NCBI GenBank assembly: GCA_946965045.2
Contig: OX337228.1
Coordinates: 2,108,001 to 2,172,000 of the forward strand
Length of the DNA stretch: 64,000 nt
From: Epithemia pelagica
Taxonomy: Eukaryota; Bacillariophyta; Bacillariophyceae; Surirellales; Surirellaceae
Direction of reading: 5' to 3'
Shown here piece by piece: positions 45,901-55,789 of the stretch (positions are counted from its first letter, which is position 1; each line of letters starts with the position of its first letter). The notes beneath the pieces are model-generated. The model did no database searches, had not been told where the DNA came from, and was given only the letters and a program-made list of their open reading frames with translations. Made by a program: the position numbers and the translations under genes.

Positions 45901-46827
45901 GAATCTTCCAACTGGAAGGAGTTTACCAACTGTGTAGAGTCGCTGGAGGAAGAAGCGTCCTTGGGCCATTTGGACAACACAGAAGTCTTCTTCTTCACAG
46001 ACAACTCAACCGTCGAACGTTGTTTCTACAAGGGCTCATCATCAAGTCCAAAACTGCTAGAACTAGTGATCCGTCTACGACGACTAGAGATGCGCCATGC
46101 GATACGGCTGCATATCTCCCACGTATCAGGAAAGAGGATGATCGCTGTGGGAGTGGATGGCATTTCTAGAGGGCAATTGAACGAGGGAGTCATGGCTGGG
46201 ACTCCCATGTTATCCTATATTCCTCTTCACAAGACCCCATTCCAGATGTCCGAGAATCTGTTCGAATGGGTTCGTTCTTGGTTGGGACCCAAAGCAGAAG
46301 CACTAACCCCCATGGACTGGTTCACAACAGGCCACGACATCCGGGGATGGTCCCTCCCAACAGAACATAACAAACTGTCCCTGCCTATCCTTCGGCCAGG
46401 ACATTTTGTGTGGGCTCCGCCTCCAGGAGCAGCTGATGTGGCTCTCGAGGAATTGAGAAAAGCACGTCACAAAAGACAATCTTCCATGCATGTTTTTCTT
46501 TGTCAGCGTCTGCTTACTCCGAAATGGTATAAGCAGTTACACAAGGCATGCGATTTGGTTATGGAGATCCCTGCTGGAACTTCTTTTTGGCCTGAAGGAA
46601 ATTATGAACCTCTCATCGTTGGTCTTGTTTTTCCTTTTATTAGGGCACAGCCGTGGCAATTGCGGGGCACCCCAAAAATGTTCTCAATGGACCGCCAATT
46701 GCGCAAATTGTGGAAAGAAGATCCAGTAGGTGGAAGGGATCTTCTGCGGAAATTTTGCGTTCAGTGTTGGAAAATGCAGTCCATGTCGAAACGCATGGTG
46801 CGCAAGTTGTTATTCTTCGAACGATGA
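42900..46827 (+). CDS. YR element ORF2, reverse transcriptase-RNase H
   Basis: The frame is open directly after the ORF1 TGA, with no early ATG until well downstream. At a run of nine G (44285-44293) it shifts to the +1 frame, which then runs to TGA 46825-46827. The first about 460 codons are an unrecognised upstream domain. RT blocks include YFAVPKGDNDIRMVYNGTS, DMDLGEMFLNFPMD and the catalytic VTYMDDLRTVG near 45120. RNase H has FGCGDASGCGFGAAF, SNWKEFTN and FFFTDNSTVERCF, with a later Asp in GVDGISRG. This is DIRS/Ngaro-type RT-RH. The G9 tract may be a sequencing error or a real frameshift site. Confidence 0.85.
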
Positions 46828-46858
46828 GGGTCGGTTCTTTGTGGCTTCCAGGAACTTG

Positions 46859-48214
46859 ATGGTGGAAGAGTCGGACGCGGACCGGATCGTGGCAGCCACT
46901 TGGAGAGCGCGTACAAAGGACCGACGAGAAGATTATAGTCATGCACGAGCGGGTGATCACTTGATGACCCCTTTCGAGTGTGATTGGTGCATCTTTCGAA
47001 AGTTGAGAGGTGAGGAACCGGACCCGAAAAGCGTGCAAGACAAGTACTTGATGGTGTGTGTGAGACGCATGAATCTCGATGCATTTTGGAGTCGGGCAAC
47101 AAGCACGGTTGCGCAAAACACTAGAAATGCCAAAAAGATGATTGAGAAGTCAATGAAAGTGGGAATCCCTTATGGACCGTTCATGAGCCATGGCCCGTTC
47201 CCGAGTTACGATCATTGTGGGTACCAAGTGGCATATTTGATGTTGGACAGTTCGTTGGACGAAGGAAAGTATCATACGGATAGAAAGCAATTTGACACCA
47301 TCCGGAAATTACGATCGGTGTACTCCAATCACGTGAGAGCAACACCGGCCACTTTGGTTGATAATCGACCCCTGGTTTTGACGGACAATAATGGGAAAGC
47401 CTTCTCTCGGTTGGGCCAAGACGAGAGCGGATCATTATGGTTTTCAAGATTTGTTGAAGGTTGTCGCCGACGGATGGGCCAAGACTGGCGCCCGGACCAA
47501 GCAATATCTAGCGAGTTGGTTGTTGCGTTGCTGGGTTCCTTGGAGGAAGAATTGAGGCACGCAAACAATGTGACGGACCCATTTGTGACGGTTATGGCGG
47601 GAACCTTTTATGCTGTGTCTTTCGCTTTGTCCTTGAGAGGGCCGGAAGGGCTGCTCCTTGATTTAGGAGCCATGACTCGATATGCAGATCTTTACAAGGA
47701 CCGGGATTGCGTGGTGGTTTGTCTTTGGGGCCAATTCAAAGGCGAGCATTCTGAACGGGCTCATCTCCTCCCCTGCTGCAATGTAACAGGGAGTGGAATC
47801 AAAGTTCGCCAATGGTTGAACAGAGCAATGGTCTTGTCTCGGGACATTGGACGAACGACCGGGCCGTTGATGATGGATCGAAAGGGTGTACCCATCGCGC
47901 CACGAATGCTGGATGACATCCTGCATCGACATTTGTGCAAACTTTTCGACAACGATAAAAACCTTTTTCCTCTGACTGTCATCAAAGGGGAAGAGGACAT
48001 CGTCACAAAATACTTTGTGTTCCGATCTTTCAGACGGGGTTCGAATACAAGAGCAAAAGAGGTGGGCGTCGAGCAGCCAGACCTTGAAACTGTCAACCGA
48101 TGGAGAATAAAGGAGAGAGCAGGAGCCAATAAACCAGGCGGGGCCATTGACCACATGTATGCAGACCTGTCGATGCTTGTGGGGCCGTTTCTCCGGTACA
48201 GTTCTGCAATGTGA
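46859..48214 (+). CDS. YR element ORF3, tyrosine recombinase
   Basis: The likely start is ATG 46859; the frame is also open upstream, overlapping the end of ORF2 from 46730. From 46859 it gives 451 aa. The C-terminal catalytic domain has Arg in LSLRGPEG, then FRSFRRGSNTRAKEVGV, NRWRIKERAG and the terminal HMYADLS, which supplies the nucleophilic Tyr. Known: YR-retroelement recombinases integrate circular cDNA without making a target duplication, as seen here. The usual His of the HxxR box appears as Ser (SFRR), a change also common in DIRS/Crypton-like recombinases. Confidence 0.85.
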   Translation: MVEESDADRIVAATWRARTKDRREDYSHARAGDHLMTPFECDWCIFRKLRGEEPDPKSVQDKYLMVCVRRMNLDAFWSRATSTVAQNTRNAKKMIEKSMKVGIPYGPFMSHGPFPSYDHCGYQVAYLMLDSSLDEGKYHTDRKQFDTIRKLRSVYSNHVRATPATLVDNRPLVLTDNNGKAFSRLGQDESGSLWFSRFVEGCRRRMGQDWRPDQAISSELVVALLGSLEEELRHANNVTDPFVTVMAGTFYAVSFALSLRGPEGLLLDLGAMTRYADLYKDRDCVVVCLWGQFKGEHSERAHLLPCCNVTGSGIKVRQWLNRAMVLSRDIGRTTGPLMMDRKGVPIAPRMLDDILHRHLCKLFDNDKNLFPLTVIKGEEDIVTKYFVFRSFRRGSNTRAKEVGVEQPDLETVNRWRIKERAGANKPGGAIDHMYADLSMLVGPFLRYSSAM

Positions 48215-48242
48215 CGACCAAACCAAGATTCTCGGTGGAGGG

Positions 48243-48666
48243 GGTTTCTGGAACTGGCAAGTTGCGTTGAGGCTGACATGGCAAGGCCTCTTCGCTTCTT
48301 GTCCATTAGAGAGAGAGTTTGAGCCGATTGCGTCCCCTGTCCGTTTCCGCCTTTGCGATTGCATGGTGCAACCTGATCGCGTTGGTGGGCCACAAGCGGA
48401 TCCAACAGGAGTCTTGATTTGGGTCTTTCTTTTTGTTCTTTTGGGCCGGTTCCCCTGTCTGAGCATTATGCCAGATCGGACCCTGAGTGGTGAAGGATTA
48501 CCCTTCCCCCCACAACACAACCTAAACTAGAGTTTACGGTTGCGAGAATCTAATGAGATAAGTTTATGATTTGATTCTGCTGTTTGTCTTTGTGTTTGCG
48601 CGAGAGAAAGGGATCCTGAGGTTGGATGGCGACATGGTGGGTGCTGAGCAGGGTTTGCGAGTGCCC
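48243..48666 (+). repeat. Split direct repeat B1
   Basis: 424 bp from GGTTTCTGGAACTGG to TTGCGAGTGCCC, starting 28 bp after the recombinase stop. It abuts A2 with the shared base C, forming the B1A2 junction typical of a circular intermediate. It appears identical to B2. Confidence 0.92.
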
Positions 48667-49148
48667 TCAATGTACACCCAAGTTAAGATGGGACCAAGGA
48701 ACATGGTCAGGCCACGTCATGAAGTCTGAGCATTGGCGTTGGAGTGCAAGTCGGGCGGTCCACCCAAAAGAAGAGCCGGCCTCGCTGTCACACAAAGAAT
48801 GAGGCAGAACGGGCGCGCAACTCGGAAGAGGAAATTCCAAAAAGAACATGTGCATCCCATCTACTGCGACAAAGCCTCTTCCATTCCATATCTCAAAGTG
48901 GACTGCCTCCAAATAGAGGATCGTCCGATTCAAGAGGCATGGGCACTCTTGAATCAAACAACAATGCGCCAACAATGGATCCCTAATGAAGCGCGACATG
49001 CGATCCATGACAGACAAGCAAAGACGCAGCAAACAAAACAAGAGGGACACGGAGAGCTCACTCTTTGGGTTTTCTACGGTTCGTCGGCGAAGGTCTGATC
49101 CCCTTTGGCGCCGTTCTTGATTTCTAAAGAGTTGAAACTCCAACTTTC
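48666..49148 (+). repeat. Split direct repeat A2
   Basis: The second copy of A (483 bp). Substitutions relative to A1 are GGAACATGG for GGAACACGG, and AATGAAGC for AATGGAGC. Confidence 0.92.
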
Positions 49149-49198
49149 GTGGGTACGGATAGTACCCATTTCTTCTTTTTTCCCTCCCTTCCCACCCT
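49149..49198 (+). other. A2-B2 linker with short palindrome
   Basis: A 50-bp unique spacer between A2 and B2. It contains GGGTAC (49151-49156) and GTACCC (49162-49167) around GGATA, then a pyrimidine-rich tract. In split-repeat elements this region separates the two halves and may take part in priming or template switching. Confidence 0.6.
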
Positions 49199-49622
49199 GG
49201 TTTCTGGAACTGGCAAGTTGCGTTGAGGCTGACATGGCAAGGCCTCTTCGCTTCTTGTCCATTAGAGAGAGAGTTTGAGCCGATTGCGTCCCCTGTCCGT
49301 TTCCGCCTTTGCGATTGCATGGTGCAACCTGATCGCGTTGGTGGGCCACAAGCGGATCCAACAGGAGTCTTGATTTGGGTCTTTCTTTTTGTTCTTTTGG
49401 GCCGGTTCCCCTGTCTGAGCATTATGCCAGATCGGACCCTGAGTGGTGAAGGATTACCCTTCCCCCCACAACACAACCTAAACTAGAGTTTACGGTTGCG
49501 AGAATCTAATGAGATAAGTTTATGATTTGATTCTGCTGTTTGTCTTTGTGTTTGCGCGAGAGAAAGGGATCCTGAGGTTGGATGGCGACATGGTGGGTGC
49601 TGAGCAGGGTTTGCGAGTGCCC
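49199..49622 (+). repeat. Split direct repeat B2
   Basis: The 3' terminal repeat, 424 bp, ending GAGTGCCC before host DNA (AGCATGG). It matches B1 throughout by eye. Confidence 0.92.
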
Positions 49623-49889
49623 AGCATGGCGATGGCGTGTGTGTGGGGGGGGGGGCGTGCCGATCTGCTATGAATGATGGATCGCATGGCCGACTTTCCG
49701 TTATATTCAATAAATGTTTTCCTTACCACTTCCTCGCGCAGACGGAGAGGACACGCGCCAACTCCATCGAGGTGCACAACCTGCATCCAGCGTCCAATAA
49801 ATGAGCAAGAATCATTGTCAATACAAGTTCATCGAGAAAGAAGCATTCGGACGACTCATTCCAGTGGACTGTGCTTGCTTGTGGAATCT

Positions 49890-51701
49890 ATGTCGACAGT
49901 CCTTCCACTCGTAAATGGCGGACAGGGGAATGGCGCCAACAACAGCGAAAACCAAGGAGCAGGAGTTGAATATGGTGAACAGCAACAACCGAAAAATGAG
50001 AAAAGTGGTGCTCGTGTTAGACGAGCACATCCACCCGTCAACGACAAAACTCCATTCACCAGTCCTGGGATGAGTGGACATCCCAGCAAATCACACCATC
50101 TATTGGTGGGATTGACTGTTGCTGGAGTGGCATCTACCTTGCTGACAACAGTGTTTAGCCTTTTTCATGTGGATGTATTTTTGAGTGCCTACGAACTACC
50201 CTTGGCTTCCTACTCGCGAGGGAGCTTCATCTTTTCCGTCATCAATACTCTCAATGATGTCGTGGGAGCTTGGGTGGTGGATCAGTCTTCCGCTGCCTCG
50301 ATCGATCGGAGCGATATGGTTGGCCTCGCGGGCTGCGTCTTTTGTCTTTGTTTTCTCACTCCCTTCTTTCGATGGAGACACCAACAACCAATTCAAGCAC
50401 AGAACCATCTAATATCCCCTGCTTGGAAAGATACATGTCATTTTGTAATGACAATGTCTCTCTATGATACGCTCTACTCTTTTACATCCATTCTCATGGG
50501 TTCCATAGTCGTGGATGATCACACAATGACAGACAATAATCGCGTCCAGTTTATGGCCAGTGGCAAAGTTGTCAACCTCTTTGCTTCGTTCATCGTTGCG
50601 AGGATTGGACTGGCAGTTTTTGATGTGAACGATTTGTTTGATTTTCGGGTGTTTGTGGTTGTCGTTGCAACGGTGGCAACAGGTCTATTTGTGGCTTCTC
50701 AGTTTCTCATGAACGGAATACCTACGTTTTTTCGAGACCTTCGGTGGCCACGGGACAACAGTCGCAAACATACACGTGGGAGTTTTCAAACAGGGTCTCC
50801 TGCACGCCCATCAGCATCGTCAGGTACCTTTTCTCCAAGACGACGGCGCGATCAGGATCATGACACACACCAACTGCGCAAGTTGCAGTGGAGAACTGTT
50901 ATATCCGACTTTTGGAAGCATAGCAACTTCCATAAATGGATTGTAATGGAGATGCTCCTGGAAGCTCAGGTCACATTTTCAGCGTTTTTCCTGAAAACCT
51001 TTGTCGATGGGCTCATACACGTGGACGGCGGTCTTAGCCGAGAATCGTGTGACTGGTTCATGGCAACGGTTCGGCCAATGAAACAAATAGCAACCATTTT
51101 TGCCTACATTCCAATCCGCCATTATGGGTATCCCAAAATGTACACCGCCCTTTTTGTTGCCAACTTTGCTGTAGCGGGACTGATGTTCCTTTACTCAAAT
51201 TCGCAATCCCCGGTGACAATCCTTGTCTTTCTCACATTTTACTGTGTGGCCACTGGAGCCGTCAAGTCTTCCGGTAAGACATCGCTCCTCTGTTAAGTGT
51301 TTTCCTGGTTGCTCGAACAAACATGGTCTCACAACGGACGTTGTATCTCTGTGGATTTCATCGTAGGATTCCACTTGGCCATGGCGGACATGGTGCTTGA
51401 AATGAAACAGATTCATGCGACAGAAGGCCGTATGGTTGAACCCTCCTTGGCCGCGTTATTCATGGGTATGAACGCCCTCTTTTGTAAACCAGCTGAGGCC
51501 ATTTTACCTGTCATTGCGGCAAGCGTGATGGACCGAAACTCGTCGGACGAGCGCAGCTTGTTTTATTTGCTTGTGGGCCCCCCAATCGTTTGCTCGGTGA
51601 TTCAGTTTGTAGTTTGGCAACGTTTTAGCTTGACATCATCCAAAACTGCGTCAATGCGGTCAGAGCTCCTTTCACTCAAGGAGCATGACATGGTCTCTTA
51701 A
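49890..51701 (+). CDS. Major-facilitator-like carrier, MFSD13A/TMEM180-like
   Basis: Exons 49890-51273 and 51367-51701 are joined across a 93-nt phase-1 intron and encode 572 aa. The frame is open further upstream, but ATG 49890 (MSTVLPL) is the first credible start beyond the retroelement boundary. About eleven to twelve hydrophobic helices are visible. The N-terminal block FHVDVFLSAYELPLASYSRG then FSVINTLNDVVGAW resembles the VDTF...SLNDP region of MFSD13A, and GMNALFCKPAEAILPV resembles its C-terminal KPAQTLAP region. A hydrophilic loop rich in Arg/Ser lies near residues 285-345. Known: this is an orphan carrier family of unknown substrate. Confidence 0.65.
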
Positions 51702-52078
51702 AACTTGCCAGAACAACGTCTTGTTAAGTTGACGTTCCAAGTTCCAACGTGTTCTGGTGTCCAAAACCGAGTGAGAGGTCTGAGGCTCTCCTCAACCCCA
51801 TCATCTTGCGTACGAAAAATGACTACAAGTATGAGCTTCGACGCAGGTATGGGACGGGGACAAGGCATCTTGAATCTTGATTCCGAACTAAAGCGTTCTG
51901 TCTAGTCGCTTGAAGAATTGGCCAATTGGCTTTGCCTGACCTCAACTTGACAGGCAAATGGCTTGCCACAACAACCTACTACAGACACTCCAGATTGGTG
52001 CCAGAAAACGCACATGGCTGGGTTCGTACCAATGGCAATAGTGGAATCTACCTAGATAGAATCTGCCAAGTTGATCAA
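51702..52078. other. Convergent 3' region
   Basis: This 377-nt stretch lies between the stops of the carrier gene and the convergent tudor-like gene. It should hold both 3' UTRs. No gene is seen. Confidence 0.5.
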
Positions 52079-53203
52079 CTAGGTAGTGGATTTGCGTGCT
52101 TTTTTGGCTGGTACTTGATCTTCTGGTATGAGACATGCCTGTAATTCAAATTCTTCCATATCTTGCGACTCCACAAGATAGCTTCCATAACGATGAAGGT
52201 GTGCTTCATCGTCAAATACGACATGGAAGAGTTTGGCCGGGAGACCCGTTTTCTCCGACACGTAGCCTGGCTGTCCGGCCGTGTCGACATCCGACTCGGA
52301 TATCCACCCCGTCACTTTGCCAATCTGTTCGACCGTAATGGTTCGACGAGCGGATACTGCGTGCTCTTGTGCATAGAGTACCAATCGTCCCAAATATTCG
52401 TGATCTGTGGTCCTCCATGGCGGATCCCCTTCATCCTTGCCCACGGAAGAGGCTGTTGTGGTCTCATTGGCAAAGTGACTCAAGGCCGTCTTTTTGCTGG
52501 TAAAAATTTTGCCATTGGGAGCCGTTATTTTCCATCGATTATTCCCCGTCGAAACTGCCTGCCAACCTTGGCCTAACCCCATTTGAATGGCAATCTCTCC
52601 TGGGTCTTTGTGCCCCGATACCAACGACCGAATTTGCTCCTCGGGGATTCCATTTTGTTTTGATTTGTCAATCCCATAATAGACCTGATACCGGAATCCC
52701 TCATGATGCTCTTTGCGTCGCAGGATTTTTGCTTCAAACCAGTCATCTTCAAAGAGGACTTCTACTTTGTCACCTTTTTCAAACAATGCCATCCTTGGCA
52801 ACATGTGTCCGCCCTTGAAGCGAAAGGGATCGGCACCGTCCTCCTCCCAGTTTTGACAAGCCGCCATGGCACCATGGTGGTTGTACCACATGTCGCAACC
52901 AGTGCCAGGCTTGCCGGCATAAATCCGATCCACAATGCATAGTTTCGAGTGACGCTTTGGGTCCTTGGTTTGGTCGCCTCCCGTGGTTGTGGCGGTGGTG
53001 GTTGTGGTTGCAGGTTCCTCGGATGGGTCGGCGGCTTTTTTGGGTGGTACTAATAGTTGCGCTTCGAGCGTTCGAACCACATGCCATTCACTGGGGTATC
53101 CCAGCGCAAATGCCAATTGCTGCTCTTCTTCATCGGATCTTGTGGGCCGAGGCTCCCATAATGCTCGACCTAAAGCATCCAAGACCGATTGCTCCGACGC
53201 CAT
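52079..53203 (-). CDS. Tudor/agenet-like domain protein, function unknown
   Basis: A single exon of 374 aa starts at Met 53203 (MASEQSVLDALGRAL). The frame is open to 53527, but that extension is basic and lacks conserved character. Near residues 170-235 KGDKVEVLFEDDWFEAKILRR followed by YQVYYGIDKSKQNGIPEEQIRSL has the pattern of a tudor or chromo-barrel fold. Next comes RWKITAPNGKIFTSKKTALSHF, which resembles a short DNA-binding or reader module. A Thr-rich tract (EPATTTTTATTT) lies earlier. Known: tudor-like barrels bind methylated Lys/Arg. A chromatin role is inferred only. Confidence 0.6.
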   Translation of the reverse strand: MASEQSVLDALGRALWEPRPTRSDEEEQQLAFALGYPSEWHVVRTLEAQLLVPPKKAADPSEEPATTTTTATTTGGDQTKDPKRHSKLCIVDRIYAGKPGTGCDMWYNHHGAMAACQNWEEDGADPFRFKGGHMLPRMALFEKGDKVEVLFEDDWFEAKILRRKEHHEGFRYQVYYGIDKSKQNGIPEEQIRSLVSGHKDPGEIAIQMGLGQGWQAVSTGNNRWKITAPNGKIFTSKKTALSHFANETTTASSVGKDEGDPPWRTTDHEYLGRLVLYAQEHAVSARRTITVEQIGKVTGWISESDVDTAGQPGYVSEKTGLPAKLFHVVFDDEAHLHRYGSYLVESQDMEEFELQACLIPEDQVPAKKARKSTT

Positions 53204-53730
53204 GTCTCGAGATTCTGGACCCTTCTCGAACTCATGTGCCGCGACGACCTTCCCATTGGTTTCGATCGCTCCAAAGTCGCGCTCGTGAAAGCGCGATCGA
53301 TGGGCTGGAGTTACAATACCCCCTAACTTATCACCGGAACATTGATGCGGGTGAAGAAGCCCCCGCACTCGCATCAACATTCCTACTAGAAACTTAACAG
53401 TTATCCGTAGTTTTGTCATGCGAGTGTGCTTTAACGGATAGAATGACAGACGATTACCGATACTCTTCAGCTTTGGCGCGGCAAATCGTTGCCCTCGCAG
53501 CCCTTGCATGCCCGCAGTGACTTGCACGCAATTTTTGCGAGCGCCCGCGCTAAATTTTTAGATTTGGAGTCCCCCCTCGCACTCGCACCTGCCCCCGCAC
53601 CAAAAAGTAGCCTGATAAGTTACCGTGTTAATCCCGCCGTCCGTCCGGCGGATGCGCTTGAATCGCTCGACACGACACAGGGTGTCGATTCGTTCGAACC
53701 AGAACGCCGCCGCAAACAGCATACTCCACC
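53204..53730. other. Divergent promoter region
   Basis: This 527-nt stretch lies between the divergent start of the tudor-like gene and the SNARE gene at 53731. Part of it (53204-53527) is an open continuation of the tudor-like frame and may be 5' UTR. No other gene is seen. Confidence 0.45.
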
Positions 53731-55182
53731 ATGGAAGCCTTGCATCCGGAACAACACTATCCACAACAACAACAACAACAACAACAAGGCCACTATTATG
53801 ACGATCGTCAAGAAGAGTATCGACAGGCTCAACGAGCGGCGGTGGAAGCCGTCCATGTCGGACGGGAAACCTTGCAACACTCGGTCCAACAAGGCGAACA
53901 GCTGAATCGTGCCCTATCGATGGCCGACGAAACGGAATACAAACTCGACAAGGCGGGAAGGATCTTACGAGGAATGACCTGGAGTGGATGGGTGGCCAAC
54001 ATGTTTACCAAACCCGTCGGACCCACCACCCAAGACACGGAACCCACCAGCAGCAGCAGCAGCAGCCGTACAGCCGCCGCCGTTCCAGCCGTGTACGACC
54101 AGGTGACGCCCGAATGCCAAGAGACGGCTCAGGCCTTGCAGAATTACAATGCCAATGTCACTGTACTGGAATCCTGTGATACAGAAGACCAAAAGCAAAC
54201 GCTCCAAACCATTTGCGATACCATGTACGACAACGCCCACCGTTCGTTGGGGCAACTCAAAGAAGATCATCCCAAACTCGATGCCTATGCCATTCAGTTC
54301 GAGAGAGACTTGGCAATTCTGAGAAACCGCCAGAAACAATCACAGGAAAGAACGAGGCAGCTTGGCTCTCTTCCATCCACCACAGGTACTCGAAATGTTG
54401 AGAACGAAACGGATCAGGACCGAGCCGAACTTTTTTCGTCCGTGGTGTCGTCTCAGAAAAAGCCCCAAGATTCTACGGGAGTTGACCGGAAACGAAACAC
54501 GGAGATTCACCCACACCAACGAGAACAAGACCAACATTTGGCCGTCATGGCGCAGTCGTTGGGAGAACTGGGTACGATTGCTCAAAACTTGCATACATCC
54601 ATTGGCCAGCAATCTCATACCATTGACTCATTGGATACACGGACCGACACAATAACGGAAAAGTCGAAAATGGTGACTCGACGTGCCGATCGCATGGTTC
54701 AGAAACGATCCTGGACCCCGGTCAAGGCAACCTTTTATTCACACGTGGTCATTCGCCACGTTGCCACAGGTCGTTACCTGGCCTCTGTGGATACGAGCAA
54801 CTTGGTCCTCGTCCCCCGGTACCATCCGGACACGAGTGTGTTTGGATTGTGGAATCGACAGGGCACCATTTTTGGCCTGCAAAACAAACACAACAACCGA
54901 TGGGCCGGTCAAAGTGTGTTTGGTTCCTTGGCCTGTTCGGCCTCTTGGTTTGGTCGGAGAGAAGAATGGGAGGCCGGCGACGATGATTGGAAGAGTACCC
55001 GCCTCTTGTGTTGTTCGGCGGGATGGGGGGCCGGAGGCTACTTGACCGTCCGGCCCCACGATTTTGCCGTCTTGATTGGGGGATGTACCGTCGAAGAACG
55101 CAACAAGGCCGATGTCTGGTCCATTGTTTCCCAGGACGATCACGAACCCACCACCCTGGCGGCCGTTGCTCCGTCGGGATAA
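53731..55182 (+). CDS. SNAP-25-like Qbc SNARE fused to a beta-trefoil-like domain
   Basis: A single exon of 483 aa. A poly-Gln run (residues 12-19) precedes the first SNARE motif, about 27-85, with ETLQHSVQQGEQL placing Gln57 at the zero layer and ending RILRGMTWSGWVANMF. A linker with a third helix (about 125-210) leads to the second SNARE motif, about 263-325 (REQDQHLAVMAQSLGELG to RRADRMVQK). Residues about 330-475 look like a beta-trefoil/fascin-type fold (VIRHVATGRYLASV, FGLQNKHNNRWAGQSV, SAGWGAGGYLTVR). Known: SNAP-25/29 proteins supply two helices to the fusion complex. No family member I know has this C-terminal domain; it may bind actin, glycans or lipids. No membrane helix is present. 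Confidence 0.8.
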   Translation: MEALHPEQHYPQQQQQQQQGHYYDDRQEEYRQAQRAAVEAVHVGRETLQHSVQQGEQLNRALSMADETEYKLDKAGRILRGMTWSGWVANMFTKPVGPTTQDTEPTSSSSSSRTAAAVPAVYDQVTPECQETAQALQNYNANVTVLESCDTEDQKQTLQTICDTMYDNAHRSLGQLKEDHPKLDAYAIQFERDLAILRNRQKQSQERTRQLGSLPSTTGTRNVENETDQDRAELFSSVVSSQKKPQDSTGVDRKRNTEIHPHQREQDQHLAVMAQSLGELGTIAQNLHTSIGQQSHTIDSLDTRTDTITEKSKMVTRRADRMVQKRSWTPVKATFYSHVVIRHVATGRYLASVDTSNLVLVPRYHPDTSVFGLWNRQGTIFGLQNKHNNRWAGQSVFGSLACSASWFGRREEWEAGDDDWKSTRLLCCSAGWGAGGYLTVRPHDFAVLIGGCTVEERNKADVWSIVSQDDHEPTTLAAVAPSG

Positions 55183-55789
55183 AACTCCCAGTCACAACAA
55201 CAAGGAGAATCCAGTATATTATATGAAAGTCAGGATTGGCCTTTCATACTATCATACTACTCATACCAACGGTGGTCTCTGTGGTTGTCTACCGAGGTAG
55301 GTAGGTAGATCCATTATTAGGAGTACCTAGTTTTGAACCAGGAGCCTCTAGCTACCAGCAATCTTTTAGCGGTCCTCATCCCCTTTTATATTGGGGGCGG
55401 GGCGGGGGTGGAGTTTTTTTCACTCCACGGGAACACACGACCCGGCGCATCGTCCAAGAACTTTTTGCAAGTTGCTCGTCGAACGAGAAAATGACAATAC
55501 GAACGGGAGCATAATTTATTTTAGAAATCCATTGCTTCTTGTCTCTTCATTGAGAGCATTGGCAAATCATTCTCTTGTGTGTGACAGATTGATTGTTGGC
55601 GTACATCTCTGTTCGAGCTAGTGTGTGTGTGTGACCCAAACCACGCCGTGGCTGCCAAAGAAAGACTATTCCATCCAAGAGAGTGTAGCGGTGGTAAAGG
55701 AAGACACATATCTGCTCGAAACCAGGACGACGAGCAGCACTCCTAGTACCAGGAGCACAGTCTTGGATTTCATTGTTGCTCCTCCCACA
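55183..55789. other. Intergenic and 5' region of tricorn-like gene
   Basis: This 607-nt stretch separates the SNARE stop from the tricorn-like start codon. The downstream reading frame is open from about 55625 but without an ATG before 55790, so the last 165 bases are probably 5' UTR. A short GTAG repeat (GAGGTAGGTAGGTAG near 55293) is present. Confidence 0.45.

Larger units (their letters stand above)
39924..49622 (+). mobile_element. Tyrosine-recombinase retrotransposon with split direct repeats (Ngaro/PAT-like)
   Basis: The 9,699-bp element has the order A1 (39924-40406), ORFs, B1 (48243-48666), A2 (48666-49148), a 50-bp linker, and B2 (49199-49622). A copies are 483 bp with two mismatches; B copies are 424 bp and appear identical. 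Coding parts are a Gag-like ORF, an RT-RNase H ORF and a tyrosine recombinase; no LTRs, no DDE integrase and no target duplication are seen. This arrangement defines YR retrotransposons with split direct repeats (Ngaro/PAT group of the DIRS order). High repeat identity and nearly intact ORFs suggest recent activity. Confidence 0.9.

Noticed and set aside
48667-49476. Antisense open frame of 269 codons across A2 and B2
   Set aside because: It reads through the linker between repeats and is a chance frame in non-coding repeat DNA.
39924-49622. DIRS1-type inverted terminal repeats and internal complementary region
   Set aside because: All long repeats are direct and split; I found no inverted terminal pair, so the Ngaro/PAT layout fits better.
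49674-49889. Upstream extension of the MFSD13A-like frame
   Set aside because: The added residues are basic and low-complexity and start only about 50 bp after the retroelement end; ATG 49890 is more likely, though not proven.
55625-55789. Upstream extension of the tricorn-like frame
   Set aside because: It begins at GTG; the first ATG in frame is 55790, which also starts a better N-terminus.
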